A stretch of 64,000 nt of DNA from Rhabditoides inermis (lineage: Eukaryota > Nematoda > Chromadorea > Rhabditida > Rhabditidae). The DNA lies in the NCBI GenBank assembly GCA_963966185.1, contig CAWZYM010000301.1, positions 701,001 through 765,000 of the forward strand. Reading direction: 5' to 3'. Below the pieces are notes generated by a model. It was given only the letters and a program-made list of their open reading frames with translations. It made no database searches and was not told the DNA's origin. The translations under genes were made by a program, and so were the position numbers. This document shows, piece after piece, positions 12,354-23,357 of the stretch (positions are counted from its first letter, which is position 1; each line of letters opens with the position of its first letter).

Positions 12354-14132
12354 ATGTCTGGAGGAGGCGACGTAGCGGCTGCGGAGGCTGATCAGAAGGT
12401 GGCCGTCGATCTCTTCCAGAGGCTGCGCGATGTAAGCCCGAGGGGGGCATTCGGCTGATCACTGATTGATATCGAGTAGATGAATGGTGTAGGTTTGAGT
12501 TATGAAAGCATCACGTGGGTTCGCGTGTGTATTCGGACTGTCGAGTGTATGGCTATACCATGACGTCCTTTCGTGTTGCAGGAGCAGCAGCGCATCAGCG
12601 GAGAGGTGACCCGCGTGCTCTCCGAGAAGAAGGAGATCGGGTCAGTGCCTGCGAGAGTTGTCGAGTTATAGTGGGTCCCCCGTTTTCGCGGTCCGCAAAT
12701 TACGAGAAATGACGCAGACACAAACAAGACAATCGGTCGATTATGGAAATGATCTCTATGCCAAGGGGCGATTGCCGGTTTTGTCGAATATCTTGACCAT
12801 GAATGAAAATCTTCAAATTTTGCTACGTAGGTTTGTTTGTATGCCTATCAAGTATGCGCTCATTAATTTTTGTGAAATTTTATTCAATACGAACCGAGTT
12901 ATTTCCAAATTTGTGTACAAAATGGGGGATAACTGCGAGTTGGTAGCTCAACTTTGATACAGAATCAGAGTACTCTAATGGGAGGAAGAATCCATGATTA
13001 TACATGTTGAGTTTTTTCACTAGAAAACGGTTTAATATGGATTTTAATTTTACCCAATTTCATATTTTGCTAATTATTATGAATACCAGACTAAATTTTC
13101 CAAATTTTCGTACGTAGAGGTCCAGTAAACGGGTTTAAGAAGCTACCATCCAAAAATTGTAGAAAAATATTCATCTGCTGAGGAGTTATTTCCGTTTATC
13201 GATCAGATATCGATCACGACTTCAATGCGAATAAATCTAAACTACGAAGACGTCACGTACTCGTTTTTGCCTGAGGCTATTGGTACTCAAATTGGGAACA
13301 ATCTATCGCAATTCAATCACATTTAGATCACTTTTCAAAATATGACGCGGTTACGGTAGTTGCTGCGCTGGTGGCACAGTTCATTTACCCTACATTACGT
13401 ATGCAATTTCATCTCGTTCACACCGCTAACCGGTCTAGAAAGTGAAAAATGAACTAGCGAAACGCGTCTGGTATCTCAATTTATCAGTCGGGACTGTCAC
13501 ATCTCGTATTCCATTTTTTGTTTCGGCGGACCGCGAAAACGGGGGACTCACTATACATTGACGCAAATCGTCACATCTTGGTTCTGGGGTTTTGGAAAAG
13601 CTGTTGAGGGAATTTTTTTTTTACGTAAAATGTATTATCTCTCATTCAGCCGCGTGGTGGATCTTCTGAAGGAACTGGACGGAGAGCAGCAGTGCTTCCG
13701 CCTCATCGGAGACACCCTCTGCGAGTTCAAGGTATCGATTACATATTGATTAGGTTAGGTATTGATTGACTGGTCACTGATGATTGTGATGACTGAAAAA
13801 AAACATGACAAATTCCGTTGTGACAGGTGTCGGAGGTGGTTCCGAAGCTGGAGCAGAACCTGACGAACCTGGGCGCAGTGCACGACCAGCTGTACGCGAC
13901 TCTGGTGGAGAAGGGACGGGAGCTGAACGACGTCAAGACCAAGTACAACATCCGATTCCTCAACGAAAAGGAGACGATGGTGAGTAGGGGAATGCAGGGA
14001 CGCGGTGTGTCCAATTGAAGATGTCATTTCATTTGGTGTTGATTGTTGAGCAAATAATTCTTTTCACTATCTGCTTTTCAGGAACTTCGTCAGCAGCAGA
14101 TGGCTCAGTTGATGGCTCAGAAGAAGGCCTAG
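12354..14132 (+). CDS. pfd-2: Prefoldin subunit 2
   Basis: Beta-class subunit of the hexameric cytosolic prefoldin co-chaperone, which delivers nascent actin and tubulin to the CCT chaperonin. Exons: 12354-12431, 12582-12640, 13650-13731, 13827-13979, 14082-14132; 140 residues, as usual for the family. The fold is two long coiled-coil helices around a beta-hairpin region. Family-like segments are QQRISGEVTRV in the N-terminal helix, GEQQCFRLIGDTL at the hairpin and VVPKLEQNLTNL after it. The C-terminus is Gln/Met/Lys-rich (RQQQMAQLMAQKKA). Intron 2 is enlarged to 1,009 bp by a TIR element. DDX49 begins only 300 bp after the stop, suggesting an operon. Confidence 0.93.
12667..13555. mobile_element. 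889-bp TIR element in PFD2 intron 2
   Basis: Both ends carry a roughly 30-bp inverted repeat (TATAGTGGGTCCCCCGTTTT..., right copy with A for G at position 8), extending through CGCGGTCCGC. The TATA at each tip fits a TA target duplication. I see no transposase ORF, so it is probably a non-autonomous DNA transposon. Confidence 0.8.
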
Positions 14133-14431
14133 ACTGTCTTCTTCCGCCAGGCTCTGCCTTCTTTGCCCCGCCCTCTCCCATCAGTCACGCACCGCCGGTC
14201 CGCACCCGCTATAATCACAAAGCTCTCACACACGAGATCTTCACATCATTTTTTCTATGCTCTATTTCCTCTTTTTGTACTGTTGAACGTTGTTTGTTTT
14301 GAAACATTTTACGTTTATAAATAAGTGCTTGGTATTTGTGCATGTTGGGTGAATTGAACACAAAAAGTTGTGAAAACTTTGAAATATCTAATTTCTTCTA
14401 GTGTGTGAAAAAAAGCTTATTGATTGATCAG
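14133..14431 (+). promoter_or_regulatory. Short PFD2-DDX49 intergenic region, possible operon junction
   Basis: Contains an ATAAATAA stretch at 14317-14324, 185 bp after the PFD2 stop, which may act as the poly(A) signal, then candidate 3' splice sites ATTTCTTCTAG (ending about 14401) and GATTGATCAG (ending 14431, abutting the DDX49 ATG). The 80-110 bp between the signal and a splice acceptor matches spacing in C. elegans operons, where SL2 trans-splicing separates the messages. Confidence 0.45.
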
Positions 14432-17400
14432 ATGTCGACTGCAATCGATGATATGCTGTCTTCGGACGAGGAGGAGGTGATGGAGCAGGAGGAAAGGGAG
14501 GAGGAGGAACAGAGCACCTCGAAGCAGACCAAGAAGACGAACAAGGGGGCTGTGCAGAGGCTCGCTGGTGCGGACGAGGTGAGGGTCCTTCCCGAGTTGG
14601 AGTGTTGTTGATTACATGATTGTAGGACGACGAGGATGATTCTGATGAAGACGAGGAGGAGGAGGGAGAAGGAGAGGAGGATGGGTCGGACGAGGAGGAG
14701 AGCGACGAGGAAGAGGATGAAGAAGAGGAGGAGGGGACTGAGCTCAAAGGAATGGATGTGAGTAGGGAATGCTTGAATTTTGATCTATTTGTAGGATGAA
14801 TTAGTTTATGTTGGTGTTCATTTGAATATTCTTGTTTCAGGCGCGCAAGTGTGGCCCTGTGAAGATCGTAACATCGGAGAGTGCCAAGTGGTCGGACCTG
14901 GGTATCTCGTCGTGGCTGCTCGATCAGTTGAAGAACATGCAGCTCACCAAGCCCACTCCTGTTCAGGTACTGCAAAAGTATGCGGCTAATCGAGATCTGG
15001 AAAATGAAATCATTGATTACTGGCTGTTTACGTAGTGAAAATTGATTGTGTGTGTTTCAAAGGGAAAACTACGGACAATTGATTGCGATTCTAAGTTTAG
15101 CATACACACAAGTTGTGAAACGTATTATAACGAGTGAGTGCGATATTTGAGGCTGCGTGCGTTCCGAAGGTGATGTCTGGATCGGATGTGCTGGGATGCG
15201 CCAAAACGGGAACCGGAAAGACACTCGCATTCGCACTACCCATCCTCAACCAGGTACGGGGAGGGGGTTCCTTCTCTTCTTCTTTATACGGTTATTTTGA
15301 GTATTGAATGGGTTGGTAAAGGAGAGATGAGAGAGAGAGAGAGAGAGAGAGAGACGGACGAGAGAGGACCAAGTGTGTTTGCAGCTGGCAGTGGACCCGT
15401 ATGGCATCTACGCCCTCGTCCTCACACCCACCAGGGAGCTCGCATTCCAGGTCAGACAGAAGCATGCAAGAGGAGGGGGAGGTGGAGCGAGTACTGATTA
15501 TTAGTTATTACTTTTTTGATTAGTCTGTTCATTTGTTATGTAGTCCTAGAATTATATTTCGGGTTTATCGTAATGTGATTTGTGGTGAAAATGACAGGAT
15601 GAGATTGTATTTGTTTTATGACTGCGTGAAACGGATATTTGTTAGAACTTGAAAGTATATTGTTGAAATGTTTGTTTTCAGATTGGCGACCAGTTCACAG
15701 CGCTGGGCAAGCCGATTGGACTGAAGACGAGTGTGATCGTGGGAGGCAGGGATATGGTGAGTTGGGGGGGGAGTATGTGATGAGGAGGGGGAAAGTTTCC
15801 CGTTCACTTATATAATTGAGTGGTTCTGAGATATGCGGATATCATATCATGAAACTCTTCATACGTGGTTGCACATAGGTGTGTTTGTAGATGTTGCAAG
15901 CGACTGAGCTGTCTCGTCGTCCGCACGTGGTGATCGCCACCCCCGGTCGCCTGGCAGACCACATAGAGAGCGACCCGGACGGCGCGGGAAAGCTGTTCGG
16001 AAAGATCGCATACTTTGTACTCGATGAGGCCGACAGGATGCTCGATGGACAGTACGGACAACAGGTGGGCACGTGCTCATCAATAGGAGATGTTTGACAA
16101 TGAATCAAGTGTTTAAAAAAACAGAATTGAATGCAAAAGATTTACAAGTTAAGGAAGTTAAGCAAAAATTCTGGTAGATGAAACATGAAATGATCGAGAA
16201 GAGAGGATGTGTGTTGCAGCTGCGCACTATCTTCGGGGCGATTGCGAAGAAGCGCCAGACGCTGCTCTTCTCGGCCACCATCACATCCGCCATCAACCAG
16301 CTGCACCAGGTACGAGGGGGTGGGGGAAGAAGTGAAGGAAAAAGTAATTGGAGAATAATGAGAGGCTATGTGTTATCGCCATAATGAGACGTAGACGGTG
16401 TGGTTGAAGTGTAGATTCCGGTTCTATTATTAACGTGCACTTGTGCTCGAGATGGATATGGTGCACACAATGTTCGGTTTTTTTTTGAATTTGTCATTTC
16501 CAGGTCTCTGTCCGCAAGCCGTTCTTCTTTGAGGATACGAGTGATGATAAGGTCAGTGAGAAAGTGGAAGGAAGAGAGAGGAGAGAGAGAGAGAGAGATC
16601 CATACAGAGATAGAGAGACTCTTTCTCCTCAGGTGATAACGGCAGAGAAGCTGGAGCAGAAGTACGTGCTGTGTCCGGTAGCTGTCAAGGACGCCTACCT
16701 GGTGAGTTTTGTGTTTATTTGAAGTTATATTACTTGTTAGCTGTTTTAGTTTTTGATGAAATACGTTACTGGTTGTGTCATTGACGTATGTGATATGATG
16801 TTTTTATAATATCTTTTGAGTGTTCTAACATTACTTGAATAATGTTGCTTGTATGTTTTTAGGTGTACGTGGTGAAGAACTTCTGCGAGCGCAACCCGGA
16901 CTCGCAAGTGATCATCTTCGCCCATACGTGCAGGGAGTGCCAGGCACTCGCATACATGTTCAACGCACTCGGCTTCAAGGTGAGTGGGGGAGGAAAGAGG
17001 AGAGGAGGCGGGAGGTAGTGTGATGTGTTATGCGACTAATGTGTTTTCAGGTGGGTTCTCTGCACTCTCAGATCTCGCAGGGCGACCGCATGTCTGCTCT
17101 CACCCGATTCCGTTCCCTCCGACTCAAGGTCCTCATCTGCACCGACGTCGCCTCCAGGGGTCTCGACATTCCCAATGTGAGTCTGCCTCCCCCCTCTTCT
17201 CTCCTACTATTTGTATTTACTTTATTCGTTGTTGATCACGACTGTTTGTATGATAGTTGGACCCTTTGCATTAGGATTAGCGTTCTTCATAACGAATTCT
17301 CGAATGTAGTAATGCATTATGGATGGCTGATGCCTGTATGGGCTGGTTGGATGGCAGCTGTTGGAGAATGGGGAACACAGTGGCTGAGAGATGGCCGAGA

Positions 17401-19143
17401 GATGCGCATAGGGAATAAGGGTGATATGGCTGATCAACAATTCCACAACTCGATCACTCAAATTGACGTAGTGACGATCATTGGCGACTTTTATAGTATG
17501 ACTTTTTTTCATTATCTTAGAGAACGGGGAAGAATTAAAATGTGTTTTATACAATAAACTATAAGTTTGTCATGAAACGTATTGTTCGGCAAACGGGAAT
17601 TAAGTCATAATAATCTGCGATTGTATTATTAAAAAAACTATTTTGATGTTCGATTTTTCAAATCAAACGAATGATGTTACAGGTGGACCTTGTGGTGAAC
17701 CACAACATCCCGCAGTGTCCCAAGACGTACGTGCACAGGGTGAGTGCAGGTGTACGGTAGTAGGGGGGGGGGGGGTACTGTAGAGTGGGAAGATGAGAGT
17801 GCAGATTGAGCAGAGTGTGTGTGCAGGTGGGTCGTTCTGCTCGCGCCGGCCGCTTCGGCTCCTCCCTCGCCTTCGTCACTCAGTACGACGTGGTACTGCT
17901 GCAGGCAGTCGAGAAGCTCATCGGAAAGAAGCTAGATGAACTCAAGGTACGCGCAGAGAAGAACATATGATGAGCGGGGTTTGAAAGAGAAAATAGTTAA
18001 TCATACACTCGGTTTCGTACGTTTCAGAGTGTGTACAATTCCGAGATATCCGTGTAAACTTTAATCTCAGGAATTCGCGACGATAGATAATTGATAATTG
18101 ATGGTAACAATAACATGTTGTTGTAGGTGAACGATAAGAAGGTGTCGCAGTACGTGACGCAGGTGCTGGTGTCGAAGAGGGAGGCGGAGCTGCGACTGGA
18201 ACAACAGGGATTCGGAGAGAAGAGGGAGATTCACAAGAGGAAGGAGCTGCTCATGGCTGGAATGGACGAGGACGCGGTGGGCATGGGTGGGGGGTGGGGG
18301 GGATGGGACTGTACCTGGGGGCAATGTGAATGTGTGGGACGGATTTGCCGCTTGTTGTTGTGATAGTTGAATGGTGTGAGATAGATGTGTTCGGAGCTCT
18401 ACTGACGGTTGGTGTGTTTCAGGTTGACAAGTACATGGACGAGCTGCGTGAGAGGCGCGTGAATGGAGGGAAGAGGAGGGCGGACAGCCTCGGAAAGCAG
18501 GTGAGCGGAGAGGGAGAGAGTGGGAGGAGGGGGAGGGAGGGAGAGAGAGAGAGGGAGGGAAGGAGAGATAGAGAGAGAAGTAAGGAGGAGACTGAGAGGA
18601 AAAGGGAGGAAATTAGAAATGACTATCGTATCAATCAATCAATCATTTATCCAGAATCGCTATATCCTGACTATACAACAAGTGCATACGGCACACCACA
18701 AGGGCTAAGCGCTGGGAGAAACACAGTTTAGCAACGGGGATGGTAGGGTCGAAAGTCGATATTTGATCGATAATCATTCGATAATCATTCGATTTCCTTT
18801 CCATAATCCATTAGAGTTAGATACCATTATAGACGACAGTGAAGCTCCGGGTGTTCCTTTCCTTCCATTATAATCCACGAATAGTAACTCCACGGGCTGG
18901 GTTGACTGCGTTCTCAATGAGCTATTCCCCGCCTTGCTCAAGGGTACTGGGGGAAGATCATTTCGAACCGACCGCGCGATGCGAGAGAGGAAGAAATAAG
19001 AAGACTATCGTATATTGAGTGATATGGTACACATCTAATTTCAGGTTGAGAAGAGGAAAAAGATTGACGAGCGATTCCAGCAGAAGAAGGCAGGAGGAGG
19101 AGGAGGAGAGGGGAAGGGAAAAAAGAAGGAACAAAAGGCATAG
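14432..19143 (+). CDS. DDX49: DEAD-box RNA helicase DDX49 (Dbp8 orthologue)
   Basis: Nucleolar ATP-dependent RNA helicase needed for small-subunit rRNA processing. Exons: 14432-14578, 14626-14757, 14841-14966, 15152-15253, 15385-15450, 15682-15756, 15891-16064, 16220-16309, 16504-16551, 16633-16701, 16863-16979, 17051-17176, 17683-17739, 17827-17946, 18127-18276, 18423-18500, 19045-19143; 591 residues. After an acidic 90-residue N-terminus come the Q motif (KPTPVQ, 130-135), motif I AKTGTGKT (152-159), PTRELA (184-189), TPGR (233-236), DEAD (261-264), SAT (292-294), [12 protein letters not shown] and [10 protein letters not shown] (442-451). The C-terminus is Lys-rich and Gly-rich. All catalytic motifs are intact. 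Every one of the 16 introns is in phase 0. The exon 4 acceptor is GAG and is supported by the expected AACVPK sequence after the Q motif. Confidence 0.95.
18501..19044. other. Long last intron of DDX49
   Basis: Begins with a GA-rich tract (18505-18620), then AATCAATCAATCATTTATCC and moderately GC-rich DNA of unknown origin (about 18645-18960) that might be a truncated retroelement; no coding motif is visible. Confidence 0.35.
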
Positions 19144-19937
19144 AGACATATGATATCATTATGTTACACGTTGTTGATTTGTTATTCCCTTTGTGTTGTT
19201 TTGTGTAGTTGTGTTGTTATGGCTTTGAATGAATAGAGTTTGTTATGTTGTAGTTGATTTATCTGGACTGGATCACATATGAGGGTTTCAGATGCATTGC
19301 CAACTGTTCGATTGGTTGTCATCACATGAATGTTTATCGAAATTGTGCAGTGATGGGTGAATCAAAAACGCGTGAAAGCGTAGATTTAATTCGAATGATC
19401 ACTTATATAAATATCAAAACAGACGTCAAGTGCACTGCTCACTCAAATGAAATTGGAAATGCGTAAAGACTGTTACGAGGAAGGAACACTGACTACTGAC
19501 TATAAGAGTAGGAAGTGTCACATCTATGCACAGCTGCACTCCTGCAGTCCCCCCCCCCTCTCTCCTCTCATCTGTCCCGCCCCTCGATCTTGTCTTGATC
19601 TATTCAGTCATAGTAGATGCACGAATATGTGGCTCATAGACCCGTCTTGTGAATTCTCAGGACTTCTATAGACTACGGGTTGTGGCTCATGCGCGTGTAC
19701 TGGTAGTAGATATGCCAAGGAACTCAATCCGTCGCACGTTCCTGTGGATCTATCTAGTCCCTCCCGCTGGAACCTGATAGAAGAGAAAAGAAAGAGGAAG
19801 AGTAATTTACAATTCGGATGTGTGCCTGTTTTGCATGCGACTGGATTGGGCGACTTGAGATTAGCGTGGAATGACGGTGGGTGAGACAGGGTGCGAGAGG
19901 GGAAGGGCGGTCAGTGTGCTGTCTGCCCCCTCCTGCG
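19144..19937. other. DDX49-SDS22 intergenic region
   Basis: AT-rich then mixed sequence. An open frame of about 70 codons at 19254-19466 has no recognisable features. No gene is called. Confidence 0.5.
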
Positions 19938-21532
19938 ATGGCTGTGGACGCTGAGATCCCCGTCTCCGAGTCTGTCCGCGAGGCGGCTGGACGCTCCGCT
20001 GCCGAGGCTGCCGCCGCCGACAGAGTACGCCAGGAGGAAAACGATGTAGAGGAGATCGCGGTGCGTCCAGGCTTCGTGGGCGGTCCCTTCGGGGGTGGTC
20101 CAATATTCCTCAAGTGATCTGTACAACTACTTCCATGTGATCTAACCTTCGTGGGTGGTCCTCACCCTTCCGTTCTAGATCTGCAAAGACGAGAAGGCTG
20201 TGGACCTGACGCGCCGCCGCATTCAGAAGATCGAGGGTCTGGACTTCCTGCACCGCCTCGAGTACCTCTGCCTCCGCTGGAACCTCATCAAGCAGGTCGA
20301 GGGACTCTCGCAGCTATCCACACTCGTCGAACTCGACCTGTACGACAACCAGGTAGCTATCCATTGTCGATTGAGTATCAGTAGTAGTACGTGTTGCTTA
20401 GTGGAACCGCGGGATATCTATTGATCATCGATTGTTTTAGATCGAGAAGATCGAGGGTCTGGAGACGCTGGTGAACCTGGAGAAGCTCGACATGTCTTTC
20501 AACCGTATTCAGAAGATCGAGGTATATCGATGGGTTATCGTCTGATATTGATAGGTCCTCTCAGGGTCTGGAGACACTGACCAAGCTGAAGACACTCTAC
20601 CTCGTGCACAACAAGATCGGCAAGATCGAGGGACTCGAAAAGGTGTGTAGTGGTGATTGCGTTTATCGCTGTGTTTTGTGTAGTGCACTGAGCTGGACTA
20701 TGTGGAGCTGGGCGACAATCGCATCAAGAAGATCGAGAACTTGGAGAACAACGCCAAGATCACGCGCCTTTTCCTCGGTATCGATTGATTTGCGAATATT
20801 GGTATATCGGATGACGTCATCGCAGGCGCGAACCAGATCCGCAACATTGAGAACCTGTCGCACCTGAAGAGCCTCGAGGTGCTCTCGCTGCCCGCCAATG
20901 TGATAACTGTGATGAAGGTACGGTAACTACCGGGATACGGTATCCTACAGTACTCGCTCCGCAGGGTTTCTGCGAGCTGTCGTCTCTGCGGGAGCTGTAC
21001 CTGTCGCAGAATGGCATCCAGCGAGTGACCGGACTAGACAGGGCGGAGAAACTCGAGATCCTCGACCTCAACTACAACCGCCTCGAGAGCCTCGCCGGAA
21101 TCAAACAGTGCCAGAATATCACCGACGTCTGGGCCAAGCAGAACAAGGTATTACTGTAGGGAACAGTAGGGGTACGGTATACGGTACTGTGCAGCTTCCC
21201 GACTTCTCGTGTCTGGATGAGCTGGCCGCTCTGCCAAAGCTGAACCTTCTCTACCTCGACTTCAACCCGTTCAGTGAGGGAAACCAGGAGTATAGGATGA
21301 AGGTGGGAGGGTGCAGACGGACAGGCAGAGAGAAAGAGAGAGAGAGAGAAGGAGAGAAGGAGAGAGAGAGAGAGAAGGAGAGAGAGAGATGCCATGTGTT
21401 TAGGTGGTGCACGCTCTGCCGCAGATCTCTCGTCTCGATTGCATCCCGGTTCGCGGTGCGATGCTTGCCCTGATGAACAAGCACCAGCCTGCCGCCAAGG
21501 GCATCCTCAAGACGCCCCCGTCCAAGAAGTAG
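19938..21532 (+). CDS. sds-22: Protein phosphatase 1 regulatory subunit SDS22 (PPP1R7)
   Basis: Leucine-rich-repeat protein that binds the catalytic subunit of protein phosphatase 1 and controls its maturation and targeting. Exons: 19938-20060, 20179-20352, 20441-20521, 20565-20642, 20684-20777, 20826-20917, 20965-21147, 21195-21302, 21404-21532; 353 residues. From about residue 48 there are roughly eleven 22-residue LRRs of the SDS22 type with the recurring IEKIEGLETLVNLEKLDMSF pattern, followed by an LRR cap ending ISRLDCIPV. The N-terminal 41 residues are Ala/Glu-rich and low in conservation. Several introns are only 41-48 bp, and exons 3 and 4 each begin and end within successive repeats. 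ATG 19938 is the first Met of the frame; GTG codons upstream are not credible starts. Confidence 0.95.
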
Positions 21533-21880
21533 TACTGTAGGTAGTATTGTAGTACTGTAGTGGCTTTGTATGTGTGTTTGTGTATTGATTTGTCTCTCTC
21601 GTCTTTCGTGGATTTGTTGTTCTCTGGTTACTATGGTCTTTTATGAGATAAAGCGTTGAAATAATCCAGATTGAATGAGGAGTAATGAACGAGCTGAAGG
21701 AATGATGCTTGGCAAGTGGTTCATAACGTATTTGGCCTGTTTTCCTTTACTGACAACAGATCAGAAATGACGAAACAGTATTTGAAAAAAAGAAAGAAAT
21801 TTATTTGAAACGGAAAACTTCATTTTGGGTTAACAACACGCCAACGACTGCATAGACATCATTTGTGAAGGGAAGCCTAG
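21533..21880. other. Convergent 3' ends of SDS22 and the small Cys-rich gene
   Basis: Holds the SDS22 3' UTR (GAGATAAAG near 21646) and, on the minus strand, an AATAAA at 21800-21805 for the 74-residue gene. No further gene. Confidence 0.6.
21800..21805 (-). promoter_or_regulatory. Poly(A) signal of the 74-residue gene
   Basis: AATAAA on the minus strand, 75 bp after the TGA at 21881-21883. Confidence 0.5.
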
Positions 21881-22181
21881 TCAATAGCTAAAAGTGTTTT
21901 TGGGCATGAGACAGACACACTGGATGGGACATCTCTTGAAAGCTCCGTATTTGCACAAATCAGCAAGGATGGGTTGGAGGGCATAGGCGTGGAGGAGGAT
22001 ACAAAGGAGGAGGAACATGACGCCCTCACAGAAACGACTGAAACACATAATCGTATCCATATCTCAATATGGCTACAAAAATAGTGAATGACGAAAAAAG
22101 ATCATGCTCTCACCATATAATGTGCCAGGAGCGGTCGCAGTCTTTGCACTCGCATTCGAAACTGGAAGTGTGTTCGAGCAT
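21881..22181 (-). CDS. Small Cys-rich membrane or secreted protein, 74 residues
   Basis: Not recognised; found by splicing two short open stretches. Exon 1 is 22181-22114 and exon 2 is 22037-21881, joined by a 76-bp intron with a GTGAGA donor and a TTTCAG acceptor. The product starts MLEHTSSFECECKDCDRSWH, has paired Cys (CECKDC, CRFC), a hydrophobic stretch VMFLLLCILLHAYALQPIL at about residues 28-46 and a second Cys cluster CPIQCVC before the end. Ten Cys in 74 residues and good splice signals support a real gene. A TTCTTTCAG acceptor at 22214-22222 lies 32 bp before the ATG, consistent with trans-splicing or with an extra upstream exon; an open stretch at 22225-22324 could supply one. Function unknown; a small membrane-anchored Cys-rich protein is the best description. 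Confidence 0.55.
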
Positions 22182-23357
22182 TGCGAGATGTGATGGAATA
22201 GTGAGAAGAGGATCTGAAAGAACTGACCGTGATATCTATCATATCTTCTGTAACCCTCTATAGGTAGATATGCCGTTGAGTTATAGGTTGCCGGGATATG
22301 ATACGAAAGAACAGGGATTCTCATTGAATCTAAATCTCAACATGAATCTGCGTATCTCTCAATAGCTCAGGTTCTAATTTGTATTAAATGACGTATATAT
22401 GTAAGACATGAGTGGGTGGGTGACAGTGAGCACTATTTTGAGAGTGCTCTTTATTGTCTATTGTGGGCTTTCTGTGGTCGCAGGCTGTTGCAGCTGCCAC
22501 CAAACTCCTTCACCTTGCCAACCATACCCGTCCGTCCAAGGCTCATCGCGGATTGCAATTGCTTTTCAGTCCAAACATCACAGTATTTGTTCTAGTATTG
22601 ATTCTTGTATGTATTTGTGATATCTTCTCCCTCGTGTTGTTGCCTGGTTACTATGGTGTTTTGTGGAATCCTAGACTCTCCCTGGGATGTGCATTGAATG
22701 TGGTTCAGACGGTGGGTTGTTGCGTGCGTGGCAGTAATGAGTCTCTGTGGCAGCAGATGCGCGATGCTGTCCCCTCCCCTCTCCCTCATTTGCATATCGC
22801 ATCTCTGCGCGGTCGTTGGTAGCCGGGGGCGGCTTTACAGCTCATCGACGGCAGCCAATTCCCCGCGGTCGCGGCAGCCAGCGTCCACTCACGCCTTTGC
22901 AAAAAGAGCTCCGCCGATCGATTTCCTTGTCCATGGAAAGAGGGAAGACATTGAGCTCTCTCTCTTTCTCCATTCGGCAACATGAGAACTCTTTTCCTAT
23001 GAATTGTATAGCAGCGCCATGCATTGCTCGCTCCAAATTTTGCGCCGCTGCTCCGTTGTGCGTCCTTGTGTTGTTGTGTGGTGTGCGTGAGAAACTGCTC
23101 CGGATGCGGAATGCTCCTCGTCTCGTTATTACAACTTCTTTGATCTTTTGTTGTCGCTTTCCAGGATTATACTTTTCATCGCATCGCATTCGTTATGCAG
23201 TAGTGTTATCGCAAAACGATCGATCTCTCGCCATTGTAGGCAGAGTGACCCTTTTCCTCCGTCTTGCATTTCGTCGCAATCTTGATTGCATATATTTTCG
23301 AATTGCAGTACGGACGCAACATCTTGTTAGGATTGAGCGTCTCACACCCAAGTCACC
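22182..23357. other. Upstream region of the RG-rich protein gene
   Basis: Mixed sequence, GC-richer from 22740 on. Open frames of 122 codons (22454-22822) and 211 codons (22747-23382, overlapping exon 1 of the next gene in another frame) lack recognisable domains and I treat them as chance or 5' UTR. Confidence 0.4.
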
